A stretch of DNA of 64,000 nucleotides, from contig CAJPFG010000003.1 of assembly GCA_905339235.1 (NCBI GenBank), positions 226,314 through 290,313 of the forward strand. Direction: 5' to 3'. The stretch is from Phycisphaerales bacterium. GTDB taxonomy: Bacteria > Planctomycetota > Phycisphaerae > Phycisphaerales > UBA1924. Below, piece by piece: positions 1 through 9,191 of this stretch (its first letter is position 1; each line of letters starts with the position of its first letter). The notes below the pieces were generated by a model. The model was not told the DNA's origin and made no database searches. It was given only the letters and a program-made list of their open reading frames with translations. The translations under genes and the position numbers were made by a program.

Positions 1-618
1 CGACGCCATCCCGCCCGTGTTCATGCCGCCTCCCATGCGCGACATGCCCATCCCCATCATCTGATCCATCATGCCCATCATGCCGGACATGCCGCCGCCC
101 GAGCCACCGCCCATACCACCCATCATCATCTTGTCCATGTCCATCATGCCCATCCCGCCCCCGCCGGACATGCCTGGCATGGACGAACTGCCGCTCGGCA
201 TGCCCTGCATGGCACCGCCGCCCTGCGGCATCGCGCCTCCACCCATGCCCTTCATTCCCATGCCCGGCCCCCCCGACCCCATCTGAGGCCGTCCCATCTG
301 CATGCCGGGCTGCATGCCGCCCTGGGGCATCGGCTGCGGTGCCCCCCCGGAGGCGTGCCCCTGGGCCAAGGCAGCCTGGAGCTGCGCGATCTGCGCACGG
401 AGTTCCGCGAGTTGCCGCACCAGTTCGGCGTTGTCGGCCGGCTGAGCAGCCGTCTGGGGGTGGGCCCCCGCTCCCTGCGCCACGTGGGCGGCGTGGATTG
501 CCGGATCGACCCCGGGCGGGGGCTGAGACCCGGCCGGGGCCTGCGGCTGCGCGAACGCGAACGAGCTGAGGACGGTGCCGGCGACAAGCGCCACGATCGA
601 CATGCGAGAACGGTTCAT
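1..618 (-). CDS. Met/Gly-rich secreted protein, C-terminus outside window
   Basis: The open frame runs from ATG at 618 off the left edge, with 206 codons visible. A signal peptide (MNRSRMSIVALVAGTVLSS then FAFAQ) is followed by a Pro/Ala/Gln-rich stretch with a short amphipathic segment (ELVRQLAELRAQIAQL, about residues 64-80). After that comes a long low-complexity region of GM, GGM and MMGMMD repeats. The start overlaps the stop of the upstream gene as ATGA, so the two are translationally coupled, and this is the most distal visible gene of the metal-efflux operon. Methionine-rich periplasmic proteins often bind Cu(I) or Ag(I), so a periplasmic metal buffer is a reasonable inference, but no named family is recognised. 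Confidence 0.6.
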   Translation of the reverse strand, partial: MNRSRMSIVALVAGTVLSSFAFAQPQAPAGSQPPPGVDPAIHAAHVAQGAGAHPQTAAQPADNAELVRQLAELRAQIAQLQAALAQGHASGGAPQPMPQGGMQPGMQMGRPQMGSGGPGMGMKGMGGGAMPQGGGAMQGMPSGSSSMPGMSGGGGMGMMDMDKMMMGGMGGGSGGGMSGMMGMMDQMMGMGMSRMGGGMNTGGMAS

Positions 619-1280
619 GAGCGATCTCCTTTTGCAGGTGCGGGACTCGAGGACGAAGACGGAGCGCGACGCCCGCGCTCAGCTTTTTCCAATGTCAACA
701 GGAAACTCAGGCCCGGGTCCTTCGACTCCGAGGCCTGCAATCGCGGCCAATGACGGCGCACATAGCCGCGCAGGTAGTCCAGGACCGATCCGAGCAGAAT
801 GACCTGGAAGCGGCGGGAGGGTGCCTCCGGGGGCAGTGAGCCAAACGCAACCAGTCGCACGCGATGGCCGGCAGGGGTGCGTGCATGCCCTTCGCGCACC
901 AGCCGATGCGCGAGCTCCACGGCCACAGTCGGCTCGCAGCAGCCGAAGCGCGTGAGCGCTGCCGCGAGCACCCCGGGGTCGGATGCCGCGCGGTTCAGCA
1001 CCGCCCGCCCCTCCTTCACCTCACCGACAATCATGTCCGGCGTTCCCGCCCGAACATCAAGCGCCGGGTCCGTCTCGATCTCGCACGCCGCGTCCGCTCC
1101 GTCCGAGCCGATCGGTGCGCGCAGTGTGCAGGAATGTCCGAATCGAAAGCCCAGCACGTCCAGATCGGTGGCCGCCTGATACCCACCGGCCGGAAGCGCC
1201 TCAACGACCGGGTACTCGGTGACGGTCAGGTAGCCGTTGACCCGCAGGTATGTCTGCACCAACGCAACAGCGTTATCCAT
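615..1280 (-). CDS. PD-(D/E)XK nuclease-like small protein in the metal operon
   Basis: A 221-residue protein beginning MDNAVALVQTYLRVNGYLTV. ATG at 1280 is chosen because AGGGAGGTG lies 6-7 nt before it; an ATG eight codons upstream lacks such a site. The pattern TDLDVLGFRF at about 45-54, followed by a strand with GEVKEGRA at about 85-92, fits the D...ExK core of the PD-(D/E)XK fold. A C-terminal helix-rich part follows, and no signal peptide is seen. It lies between the TolC-like gene and the Met-rich protein and overlaps the latter by 4 nt. Why a nuclease-like cytoplasmic protein sits in a metal-efflux operon is unclear. It may bind nucleic acid or may be a catalytically dead fold; the fold call is from motif only. 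Confidence 0.55.
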   Translation of the reverse strand: MDNAVALVQTYLRVNGYLTVTEYPVVEALPAGGYQAATDLDVLGFRFGHSCTLRAPIGSDGADAACEIETDPALDVRAGTPDMIVGEVKEGRAVLNRAASDPGVLAAALTRFGCCEPTVAVELAHRLVREGHARTPAGHRVRLVAFGSLPPEAPSRRFQVILLGSVLDYLRGYVRRHWPRLQASESKDPGLSFLLTLEKAERGRRAPSSSSSPAPAKGDRS

Positions 1281-1355
1281 GATCGCCACCTCCCTTCGGG
1301 CCATCGAGGCGGCCGGTCGAGGACTGAGTGGCGCCCGATCCTTGAAATGGTCCGT

Positions 1356-2774
1356 TCATAGTGAAGGCCCCTGAGCGCCGCTTGCTTTGGCTGGCTCCGG
1401 AGCGGCCAGCCGACCTCCGACCGCCTCCTCAAGCGCAACGCGAGCGAGCCGCGCATCGCGCTCCAAATCGTTCAGTGTGCGCCGAGCCTCGATCACTTCG
1501 CGCTGCGCGTCCAGCAGCACCGTTACGTCCGCCTGTCCTGCCTTGAGGGCAGCCTCTGCAAGCGTCAGATTGTGCTCGGAGAGCGCCAGCACGGTGGTGC
1601 GGTACTGCTCGAGGAGCCGCGCGGCACTGTCAAGTTCGATCCACGCCACTCGGGCTTCGCGGACGGCCCGCTGCGCGACGGCCTCGTGCGTGGCCAGGGC
1701 CGCCCGTGCCATCGACCCGGCCTTGGCGATCTGAGCCTCGTTGGTGTCGAAGATTGGGATCGCCAACTCGACCACCGGACCGATGGACTTGTCGCCCGAC
1801 TCCGACCGCTCGAAGTCGGCACCGAGGCCCAAGTCCCGCAGGCGGCTCCGCTGCTCGACCGAGAGGTCCGCGCTCAGGGCGAGCGCAACCGACCGCGACG
1901 CCGCGACATCCAGCCGCTGCGACCCCGCCAGAGCGATCACGGTGGCCTCATCGAGCGTCTGCGGCGCAGACACCAACGCGCCTTCATCGACGGCCCAGTC
2001 CGCGTTCTCTGCCGCAAAGCCGATCAGCTCGAGCATCCGGCGGCGCTCTTTGGCCAGCTCTCGCATGACCACAACCCGCTCGGCATCGGCCTTGGCCAGC
2101 TGCTGACGGGCGCGGTTGACGTCCAGCGTCGTCCCCTCGCCGCCTCGCACTCGGGCGTCGAGGGAATTGATCGACTTCTGGATGGTCGCGAGGTTCTGTT
2201 CTGCTAGCGCGACCGCACGCTGACCAAAGGCGATGCGCGTATGCAAGGCCTTCACCTCCGCGACCAGCGCGAGGGCCTTGTCAGATACGTCCAGCACGGT
2301 CTGGTTGAGCCTCGCATCAGCTGCCCGGATCTTTCCTCCCCGGAGCCAGAGGGCCGTAAAGGACTGGACAAGCTGCGCCCCGACAAACGTGCCACCGCTC
2401 ACAGGGTCGAAGGGGAATCGCAGCGTGAGCCCGACGACGGGGTTGGGCAACAGTCCCGCCTGCACAAGGTCTGCCCGTGAGGCCGCGATCAGTTCAACCT
2501 CCGATCTGATGTCGCGGTTGTTCCTGAGCGCCATCCCCAGGGCCAACTCAACCGTGAGGGGCGAGCGTCCGTCCCACGTTGTCAGCGACGCCTCCCAGGG
2601 ACCATCCCATCCGGGCGCAACGCCCGATCGGTCGGTGACCGTGTGCGCGGCGCGGTCGATGTCCGCCTTCGGATCGAGCGAGGCGCATCCGCCCGCGAGC
2701 ACCGCGAGCGCCAGCGCGACCGGGGCCATCGGGCGGGTGAAGTGAGGTGGGCACTTGAAGCGTTGGAACATCAT
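1356..2774 (-). CDS. TolC/CusC-family outer membrane efflux lipoprotein
   Basis: A protein of about 472 residues with lipoprotein signal LALAVLAGG-C, so lipid anchored. Two long helical repeats typical of outer membrane efflux proteins follow (for example RLNQTVLDVSDKALALVAEV and the later LDSAARLLEQYRTTVLALSE). It would form the outer membrane channel of the tripartite pump with the adaptor and RND genes upstream. The start is placed at ATG 2774, which has GGAG nine nt before it; a GTG five codons further upstream is possible. It is well downstream of the RND gene in the same operon, an order unlike classical cusCFBA. The family is sure; the substrate is not readable from this gene. Confidence 0.88.
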   Translation of the reverse strand: MMFQRFKCPPHFTRPMAPVALALAVLAGGCASLDPKADIDRAAHTVTDRSGVAPGWDGPWEASLTTWDGRSPLTVELALGMALRNNRDIRSEVELIAASRADLVQAGLLPNPVVGLTLRFPFDPVSGGTFVGAQLVQSFTALWLRGGKIRAADARLNQTVLDVSDKALALVAEVKALHTRIAFGQRAVALAEQNLATIQKSINSLDARVRGGEGTTLDVNRARQQLAKADAERVVVMRELAKERRRMLELIGFAAENADWAVDEGALVSAPQTLDEATVIALAGSQRLDVAASRSVALALSADLSVEQRSRLRDLGLGADFERSESGDKSIGPVVELAIPIFDTNEAQIAKAGSMARAALATHEAVAQRAVREARVAWIELDSAARLLEQYRTTVLALSEHNLTLAEAALKAGQADVTVLLDAQREVIEARRTLNDLERDARLARVALEEAVGGRLAAPEPAKASGAQGPSL

Positions 2775-2837
2775 GCGGGCAGTCTCCACGGTCGAATCAG
2801 CCCGCGCAACTCTTGCAGCGCGGGACTAGGTGGGTTC

Positions 2838-3938
2838 TTACTTGTGCTCGTGGTGGTGCCCGTCGTCGGGCTGAGCGCCGTGCGGCGTCTTCGCCGTCGT
2901 ACCGGCGATCGCATCCGCGAGTTTCTTGGTACGCACCTCTTCGGTGAGCCCGCCCCATCGCAGGGCGCAATCACCGTCACAGAATCCGACGGTCAGCCCG
3001 TTGAACTCCCGCGTGTGGAACTCGTTCACCTTGTCGCCGGTCATCGGGCAGATCTCATTGACCGTCTTGCCCGCCGCCTGGACCGTGGGCTCCGCCTTCC
3101 GCTCCGGCCGGCTCGACCAGTGCAGGTGCGCGATCTTCTGCGTCCCGCCCTCGTCCACGACGACATAGGTCACGGCGGCGAGGTACTTCTTGGTGAGTTC
3201 CTTATGGTTAGGGTCGGGAACGGTGAACGAGCCGATGTGGCGGACGATCGTGGTGGTGCCGAAGGTCTGCATGTCCTCCTTGGTCAGGGTCATCGTGAAA
3301 TCCGGCATTTCCTTGAGTTCCGGCAGCAGGTGGTGGTCGCGGTAGGTCTCCCACGTCCCCTCGTCACTGGCGTTCTCGCTCACTGTGGCACGGCCATTAT
3401 CCAGGAAGAGCGCGTTGAGGGCCGCTGCGTCCGCCTTCGCGCACGCGGCGAGATAGCCGCGGGCGGCCGCCAACGCCGGGTTGCTCTGGAGCGTGCCCGC
3501 ACCGACCCGGTTGTCCTGGCCGATGTAGGCCGGCGCGAGCGCCGCCGGAGCGTTGATCGCCGTCACGGCCTCGGGCGCGTGCTTGGCGAGCAGGGCCATC
3601 TTCTCCTCGTCGGTCTTCTTGTCCCACTTGCCCTCGCAGCCGGGGCAGCAGAACCCGATGGTCACGCCCTTGAACAAGCGCGTGGGGGACTTCTTGTCCA
3701 CCTCGTTGCCCTTGATGGGGCAGACCTTGTTGACGGGCTCGGCGCCCACGCTCGCCATCGACGCCGCGAGCACGGCCAGCGCGGCGGGCGATCCCGAGCC
3801 CGCCGGGGACACGCTCGCCGATTCAGTCGTGGTTGCCGCGGTCTTGGGCGCACCGCAGCACTGCGAGAGTGCCGCGGGCGTGAGCATCCCTGCGACGAGG
3901 ATTGAGGTCGAAGTGAACAGGACGGTGGCACGGATCAT
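2838..3938 (-). CDS. Secreted protein with two YHS/TRASH-like Cys motifs and an NTF2-like middle
   Basis: A 366-residue protein with a signal peptide (ending AALSQCC). It contains two copies of a metal-binding pattern: CPIKGNEVDK...GFCCPGCEGKW at about 73-105 and CPMTGDKVNEF...GFCDGDCALRW at about 295-330, both resembling YHS/TRASH domains. Between them, at about residues 150-275, is an SnoaL/NTF2-like region (ARGYLAACAKADAAALNALF...). The C-terminus is a His-rich tail (DDGHHHEHK). A good Shine-Dalgarno site (TTGGAG) precedes ATG 3938. Position in the efflux operon and the Cys/His content point to periplasmic binding of a soft metal such as copper. The domain combination is unusual; the function is inferred. 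Confidence 0.7.
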   Translation of the reverse strand: MIRATVLFTSTSILVAGMLTPAALSQCCGAPKTAATTTESASVSPAGSGSPAALAVLAASMASVGAEPVNKVCPIKGNEVDKKSPTRLFKGVTIGFCCPGCEGKWDKKTDEEKMALLAKHAPEAVTAINAPAALAPAYIGQDNRVGAGTLQSNPALAAARGYLAACAKADAAALNALFLDNGRATVSENASDEGTWETYRDHHLLPELKEMPDFTMTLTKEDMQTFGTTTIVRHIGSFTVPDPNHKELTKKYLAAVTYVVVDEGGTQKIAHLHWSSRPERKAEPTVQAAGKTVNEICPMTGDKVNEFHTREFNGLTVGFCDGDCALRWGGLTEEVRTKKLADAIAGTTAKTPHGAQPDDGHHHEHK

Positions 3939-3983
3939 CGGGAATCTCCAAAGAAAGTGGTTCTGGTCAACGGAGACACGGGT

Positions 3984-4316
3984 TCACTTGGCGGCGGTCT
4001 TGGGCACGCACCGGTCACAGTCCACGCCCTCCGGGGCGCAGGTGGCGCACCGGACCTTCAGCACGCCGTCCTTCTCGTAGATGGTCATCTCGTCCTTGCA
4101 GTCCTCGCACATGTGCGTGGTGATGGTGCGGTTCGTGGCCAAGCCGCCGCGCGGGCCGCCGGTGCTCCGGGCTTTGCGGATCTGGTCGTAACACTTGGTA
4201 CACACAGAGACCTGCCCGGCCTCGGCCTTGGCCACATCGTGCTTGCTGGTCGCACAGCCTTGGGCGAGCAGCACGGATGCGGCGGCGAGCAGTAGAAGCG
4301 GGCGGATGGGTGTCAT
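3984..4316 (-). CDS. Small Cys-rich lipoprotein of the metal operon
   Basis: A 110-residue lipoprotein (lipobox LAQG-C after a hydrophobic leader). The mature part has paired cysteines: CTKC, CEDC, CATC and CDRC, spaced like two rubredoxin or zinc-ribbon knuckles. GGAG lies 8 nt before ATG 4316. It lies between the HMBD protein and the YHS-like protein, all transcribed together. Likely a membrane-tethered metal-binding accessory of the pump. I do not recognise a named family. Confidence 0.65.
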   Translation of the reverse strand: MTPIRPLLLLAAASVLLAQGCATSKHDVAKAEAGQVSVCTKCYDQIRKARSTGGPRGGLATNRTITTHMCEDCKDEMTIYEKDGVLKVRCATCAPEGVDCDRCVPKTAAK

Positions 4317-4424
4317 GGGCCGATCTCCGGGAACAGGGCGTGCTCCTCCCGCCGCACCGTGCGGCGAGACGACGAGCGATGAATCGGCCCGTGCCGCTTT
4401 CGCGGCGCGGGGCGCGGTGGTTAC

Positions 4425-5768
4425 TTACTTGCCGTGATCGTGCGGCTTGGCCTCGCCCGAGCCCTCGCCCTTGGCGACATTGAACGTGAAGGGCACGGTG
4501 ATGACCTTGCCGTTGTGCTGGAACTGGGCCCATCCCTTGTAGAGCCCCGCGGCCTTGAAGTGCGCCTCGAAGTCCACCTTCGGGCCGCCCTTCGTGTCGC
4601 TGTGCCCCTGCTTGGCGTGGTCGTGGTCGCCCTCGGCGTGCTCGTGCGGATGGCTGTGGACGAACTCCTTGAGGTCCTGGCTCATGATGACCAGGTGCCC
4701 CATCGCGCCGAGGTAGGGCGTCAGGTCGCTCACGGGCTTGCCGTCCTTGGCGATCGTGTACGACATCGTCGTCGGCTTGCCCGTGGTCACGGGTCCGCCG
4801 GTGTTGAGCGTGACGGTGTACCCGTCCACCGTCTTGGGCTTGTCGCTGTCGGCCTTAAGTGCAACTGGCGCGGCGGGCGCGCCCTCGACTTTCAGCGTCA
4901 CCGGCACAACCTGCATCCCCACGTCCTTGGGCGTGAAGTCGTGGAAGAGCGTGTACTCACCGCCGGCGGGGAAGGTCCAGGTGAACGTGAACGTGCCGTC
5001 GGGCTGGAGCGCCGGGTGCTCGTGGGCGTACCACGAGAGGTCCTTGCTGACCATCAAGAGGTGCAGCGGCATCTCGTGGACGATCTCGACGGTCTTGACG
5101 GCCAGGCCGCGCGGGTCCTTGATCGTAAACAGCAGGTTCGCGGGCTTACCCGCCGTGATGGTCCCGCCGATGGGCTTGACCTCGACCGTGAACTGCTCGC
5201 TGGTCTGCTTCTTGAGTTTCATGTGGCAGACCGGGCACTCGCCGGGCTTGTCGTAGGTCTTGCTTCCCTCGCAGTGCATCGGGCAGTAGTACGTGGCGGG
5301 CGCGACCGCCTCGATCTTCGCCGCCGCTGCCTTCACCTTGTCGAACTGGGACTTGCTGGCCGCGAGGTCACCCTTGTCGGCGATCTCGTGCAGGGCGTCG
5401 GCTGCCTCGGCGAGTTCCTTGCCGGCAAGGTTGGCATCCTTGACCTTCTCGCGCGGGACGCCGCTGTCCTTCGCCAGCGACAGGGCGCCCAGGTCCTTGG
5501 CCAGCGCGTTCACGGCATTGGCGCGATCGGACACACCCGCGACCGAGCCGCCGGTGAGGGCAGCCTCGATCGCCTTGATCTCATCGGCGATGCGCCGCGC
5601 GGCCTCGCCGAAGGTCTTGGCCTTGGCAACTTCGCCGTGTGCATGACCATCGTCATGCCCGGGCTGAGCCTTCTTGTCACCGTGATCGTGTTGGGCCATG
5701 ACGGGCGTGGCCCAGAGCGCCGCGGCCGCGAGGGCCGCCAGGAAGGTCGATGCGGAACGCTTGTTCAT
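4425..5768 (-). CDS. Periplasmic heavy-metal-binding-domain protein
   Basis: A 447-residue protein with signal peptide (ending ATPVMAQ) followed at once by a His-rich segment (HDHGDKKAQPGHDDGHAHGE). At about residues 159-185 is a heavy-metal-binding domain of the CusB type: YYCPMHCEG, then PGECPVCHMKL. Two beta-rich regions follow, with the segment EMPLHLLMVSKDLSWYAHEHP and later SHPHEHAEGDHDHAKQGH, both His/Met rich. AAGGAG overlaps the stop of the RND gene and sits 7 nt before ATG 5768, so translation is coupled. It probably delivers metal to, or senses metal at, the RND pump on the periplasmic side. Similar proteins occur beside HME-RND pumps in planctomycetes, but the exact role is inferred. 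Confidence 0.75.
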   Translation of the reverse strand: MNKRSASTFLAALAAAALWATPVMAQHDHGDKKAQPGHDDGHAHGEVAKAKTFGEAARRIADEIKAIEAALTGGSVAGVSDRANAVNALAKDLGALSLAKDSGVPREKVKDANLAGKELAEAADALHEIADKGDLAASKSQFDKVKAAAAKIEAVAPATYYCPMHCEGSKTYDKPGECPVCHMKLKKQTSEQFTVEVKPIGGTITAGKPANLLFTIKDPRGLAVKTVEIVHEMPLHLLMVSKDLSWYAHEHPALQPDGTFTFTWTFPAGGEYTLFHDFTPKDVGMQVVPVTLKVEGAPAAPVALKADSDKPKTVDGYTVTLNTGGPVTTGKPTTMSYTIAKDGKPVSDLTPYLGAMGHLVIMSQDLKEFVHSHPHEHAEGDHDHAKQGHSDTKGGPKVDFEAHFKAAGLYKGWAQFQHNGKVITVPFTFNVAKGEGSGEAKPHDHGK

Positions 5769-5780
5769 GCGAGAACTCCT

Positions 5781-8700
5781 TCAGGTGGCCGGGTTATGGC
5801 CATCTTTCCTTGAGGCAGAGGCGGATGCGCTGCCGCCGTCGCTCGCCTCTGCCGGAGGTGCGACGTGGTCACTTGATAGACTTGAGACGGGTTCAGCCGT
5901 CACTGTGGCGATTGCTTGTGCTGGCACACTGCCCGGTGACGTACCGATGCCGCCGTGCTTCTCGGCGTGCTCCCTGGCCAACCGTTCCGCTGCGGTCTTT
6001 CCGAAGCGGTAGAAGATCGCCGGGGTCACGAAGAAGTCCAGCAGCGTGCTGGTGATGAGGCCGCCGAGGATGACCACCGCGACGGGGTACAGGATCTCCT
6101 TGCCCGGCTCGCCCTTGCTGAGCACCAGGGGAATGAGGCCCAGCCCCGCGGTGACGGCGGTCATCAGGACCGGGGCCACGCGCTCCTGGCTGCCCCGGAT
6201 GATGAGCTCCTTGCTCCAGGTCTGCCGCTCCTCGGTCATGAGGTGGATGTAGTGGCTGACCATCAGCACGCCGTTGCGGGTGGCGATGCCGGTGAGTGAG
6301 ATGAAGCCCACGAGCGAGGCGACGCTGAACGGCTCGCGGGTGATCGCAAGCGCCGTCACGCTGCCGATGAGCGCGAACGGGACGTTGAGCATAATCTGGG
6401 CCGCCACCATGCCCGAGCGGTAGTGGGTGTAGAGGATGACGAAGATGGCGACCAGCGACCCGAGACCCAGGATCAAGAGCAGCCGGGTCGATTCCTGCTG
6501 CGCCTCGTAGAGACCCCCGTACTGCAGCGTGTAGCCCTGCGGCAGCTTCAGATCCATCGCGATCGACTTCTGGATGTCCTCAACCGTCGACCCCAGATCG
6601 CGGCCGCGGACGTTGCACTGCACCACGATGCGGCGGCGGAGGTTCTCGCGGGCCACCTCATTGGGGCCGAGCTTCTCGACGACCTCAGCCACGTCGCGCA
6701 GGAGCACGATGGCCCCCGTGGGAGAGACCAGTCGGACCTCCTCGAGGCGCGTCGGGTCGGTGCGGTGGTGATCGTCGAGCGTGAGCGTGATGTCGAACGA
6801 CTTGAGCCCCTCGAGCACCTGGCCGACCACCTTACCCTTCGTCGCCGTTTCCATCGCGTCGGTGAGCATCGCGGGCGTAAAGCCCACGCGGGCGGCGGCA
6901 TCGCGGTTCACGCTGATGTGCAGCTGAGGCACCAGCACCTGCTGCTCGACCTGAAGGTCGGCAACACCGGGGATGCCCTCCATCGCGGCCTTGGTCTGAT
7001 CCGCGAGTGTGCGGAGCGTGTTGAGGTCGTCGCCGAAGATCTTGATCGCCACCATCGCCCGGACGCCCGACAGGAGGTGCTCGATGCGGTGGCTGATCGG
7101 TTGGCCGACGCCGACATTCACACCGGGGAAGACTTCGAGCTTCTCTTGAATCTGTGCGAACACTTCCTCGCGCGGGCGGATGTCCTTCACGGGCGGTGGC
7201 CTGCGGCCGCTGGCGACCGGGTGCTTGTCGGGGTTCTTGGCCTCTTCCTTGGTCCACAGGTCCACGTCGATCTCCGAGGAATGGACTCCCTCGGCGTGTT
7301 CATCCTGCTCCGCGCGGCCCGTGCGACGACCGACGTTCTTCACCTGCGGGATCGAGAGGATGGCTTCTTCGGCCCTCGCGGCGATCCGGTTGGATTCCTC
7401 GAGCGAGACGCCCGGCGTGAGCATGAAGGAGACGGTCGCCGTGCCTTCGTTGAAAGGCGGCAGGAACTCCGAGCCCAGCCGCGTGACCATGAAGAGCGCG
7501 GCAGCGACCATCACGCCCAGCGTCGCGAGCACCGCGATTGGGCGCGGCATCGAGATCGAATAGGACTTGAGCGCTAGCCGCTTGCAGACGCGGAGCAAGA
7601 AACCGTCCTTGCCGTGCGTCATGCGCTTGATGCCCGGGAGCAGGTAGAAGGCCAGAACGGGAGTGATCGTGAGCGCCACGAGCAGAGACGCGAAGATGCT
7701 GATGATGTACGCGGTCGCCAGGGGCGTGAAGAGCCTCCCCTCGATCCCGGGCAGGAAGAACGTGGGGAGAAAGACGAGGTTGACGATGACGGTGCCCAGG
7801 ATGATCGGGTTGCGGATCTCGCTGGAGGCATCGAAGACGACCTGCACGATCGGCCTGGCATTGGCGGCACGGCGGTTCTCGCCCAGGCGCCGGTACACGT
7901 TCTCGACGTCGACGACCGCGTCGTCCACCAGTTCACCAATCGCCACCGCCAGCCCGCCCAGCGTCATGGTGTTGACGCTCATCCCGAGCCAGTGGAACAC
8001 CATAAAGGTCGTGATGATCGAGAGCGGCAGGGCCGTGAGCGTGACGATTGTCGTCCGCACGTTCATGAGGAACAGAACCAGGATGATCACGACAAGGATT
8101 GCGCCGAGTTCCAGGGCTTCGATGACATTGCCGATCGATGCCCGGATGAAGTGCTCCTGCCTGAAGAGGTCGGCGTTGAGGTCCAGACCCGCTGGCAGTG
8201 TGGGCTTGATCTGGGCGAGCGTCGCGTCCAAAGCCCGAGTGAGCGTGAGGGTGTCCGCGCCGGGCTGCTTTTGGATCGCCATGATGACGGCCGGTGCCGC
8301 GTTCTCCGATCCGTCGCCGCGCTTGATCGTCGGGCCGGCCTCGATGACCGTGGCCACGTCTCGAATCAACACGGCGCGGGGCGGCGAGTTGTGGTCACCG
8401 GGCTCGTTGGTGATAAGGGACGCCGCAATGTCGTCGGCGGTCTGTACACGGCCAAGGTTGCGGACGACCAGTTCTTGCGCGCCACTGGAGAGGAAGCCGC
8501 CGCCCGTGTTCTGGTTCGCCGCCTGCAGCGCCCGCTCAACATCCTCGAGAGTGAGGTCGAACAGCCGCAGCTTGTCCGGGTCGGCCTGGACGCGGAACTG
8601 CTTGAGGTCGCCACCCATCACGGTCACTTGCGCGATGCCGGGAATGGACAGGATGGCAGGGCGGAGCACGAACTCGGCCTGCGTCCGCACGTCCATGGGC

Positions 8701-9149
8701 GAGAGCGTCTTGCTCGATGCGCTGATGAGGGCGATCTCGCCCATGATGCTCGACGCCGGAGTCATCACCGGAACGATGCCGGGCGGGAGTTTCTCTGCGA
8801 CGGTCCCAAGCCGCTCGGTGACGACCTGACGGTTGTACTTGGGGTCAGTGCCCCACGCGAACTCGACATAGACGATGGAGAGGCCGAGCGCGCTCCGGCT
8901 CCGCACACGCTCAACGCCGGGTGCGCCGTTGACTGCGGTTTCGATTGGATATGTGACCTGGGCCTCGACCTCCTCGGGCGCAAGGCCCGGAGCCTCGCCG
9001 AAGATGGTGACCACCGGCCGGTTGAGGTCGGGCAACACGTCCGTGGGCGTGTTGAACGTGACGTAGAGGCCGTAGACCGACACCAGGAGCGCAGCGATGA
9101 TCACAAGCACGCGGTTGTTCAGCGATGATCGGATGATCCAGTTCAGCAA
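5781..9149 (-). CDS. HME-RND heavy-metal efflux pump (CusA/CzcA family)
   Basis: 1122 residues, normal for a heavy-metal RND permease with 12 membrane spans and two large periplasmic loops. The start MLNWIIRSSLNNRVLVI is canonical for the family; the codon is TTG at 9149 with AGAGGA upstream. The TM4 region reads LGGLAVAIGELVDDAVVDVEN. This carries the proton-relay acids but differs from the classical Zn/Co (DFG...DGAVV) and Cu/Ag (GGIAIAIGAMVDAAIVMIEN) signatures, so the substrate cannot be assigned from it. The C-terminus is Ser/Ala rich and extended. It exports metal ions from periplasm or cytoplasm together with the adaptor at 9192-10589 and the TolC-like lipoprotein. The family is certain. 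Confidence 0.95.
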   Translation of the reverse strand: MLNWIIRSSLNNRVLVIIAALLVSVYGLYVTFNTPTDVLPDLNRPVVTIFGEAPGLAPEEVEAQVTYPIETAVNGAPGVERVRSRSALGLSIVYVEFAWGTDPKYNRQVVTERLGTVAEKLPPGIVPVMTPASSIMGEIALISASSKTLSPMDVRTQAEFVLRPAILSIPGIAQVTVMGGDLKQFRVQADPDKLRLFDLTLEDVERALQAANQNTGGGFLSSGAQELVVRNLGRVQTADDIAASLITNEPGDHNSPPRAVLIRDVATVIEAGPTIKRGDGSENAAPAVIMAIQKQPGADTLTLTRALDATLAQIKPTLPAGLDLNADLFRQEHFIRASIGNVIEALELGAILVVIILVLFLMNVRTTIVTLTALPLSIITTFMVFHWLGMSVNTMTLGGLAVAIGELVDDAVVDVENVYRRLGENRRAANARPIVQVVFDASSEIRNPIILGTVIVNLVFLPTFFLPGIEGRLFTPLATAYIISIFASLLVALTITPVLAFYLLPGIKRMTHGKDGFLLRVCKRLALKSYSISMPRPIAVLATLGVMVAAALFMVTRLGSEFLPPFNEGTATVSFMLTPGVSLEESNRIAARAEEAILSIPQVKNVGRRTGRAEQDEHAEGVHSSEIDVDLWTKEEAKNPDKHPVASGRRPPPVKDIRPREEVFAQIQEKLEVFPGVNVGVGQPISHRIEHLLSGVRAMVAIKIFGDDLNTLRTLADQTKAAMEGIPGVADLQVEQQVLVPQLHISVNRDAAARVGFTPAMLTDAMETATKGKVVGQVLEGLKSFDITLTLDDHHRTDPTRLEEVRLVSPTGAIVLLRDVAEVVEKLGPNEVARENLRRRIVVQCNVRGRDLGSTVEDIQKSIAMDLKLPQGYTLQYGGLYEAQQESTRLLLILGLGSLVAIFVILYTHYRSGMVAAQIMLNVPFALIGSVTALAITREPFSVASLVGFISLTGIATRNGVLMVSHYIHLMTEERQTWSKELIIRGSQERVAPVLMTAVTAGLGLIPLVLSKGEPGKEILYPVAVVILGGLITSTLLDFFVTPAIFYRFGKTAAERLAREHAEKHGGIGTSPGSVPAQAIATVTAEPVSSLSSDHVAPPAEASDGGSASASASRKDGHNPAT

Positions 9150-9191
9150 GGGAGGGTCCTCTTCTTCGGGGGCGAGTCGCGGAAATGTCGA

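Noticed and set aside
71..286. Plus-strand Pro/Met-rich small open frame
   Set aside because: Antisense shadow of the Met/Gly-rich protein on the minus strand.
2643..3905. Long plus-strand open frame opposite the YHS-like gene
   Set aside because: An antisense shadow caused by high GC at third positions; the minus-strand gene has a signal peptide, Cys motifs and a ribosome site.
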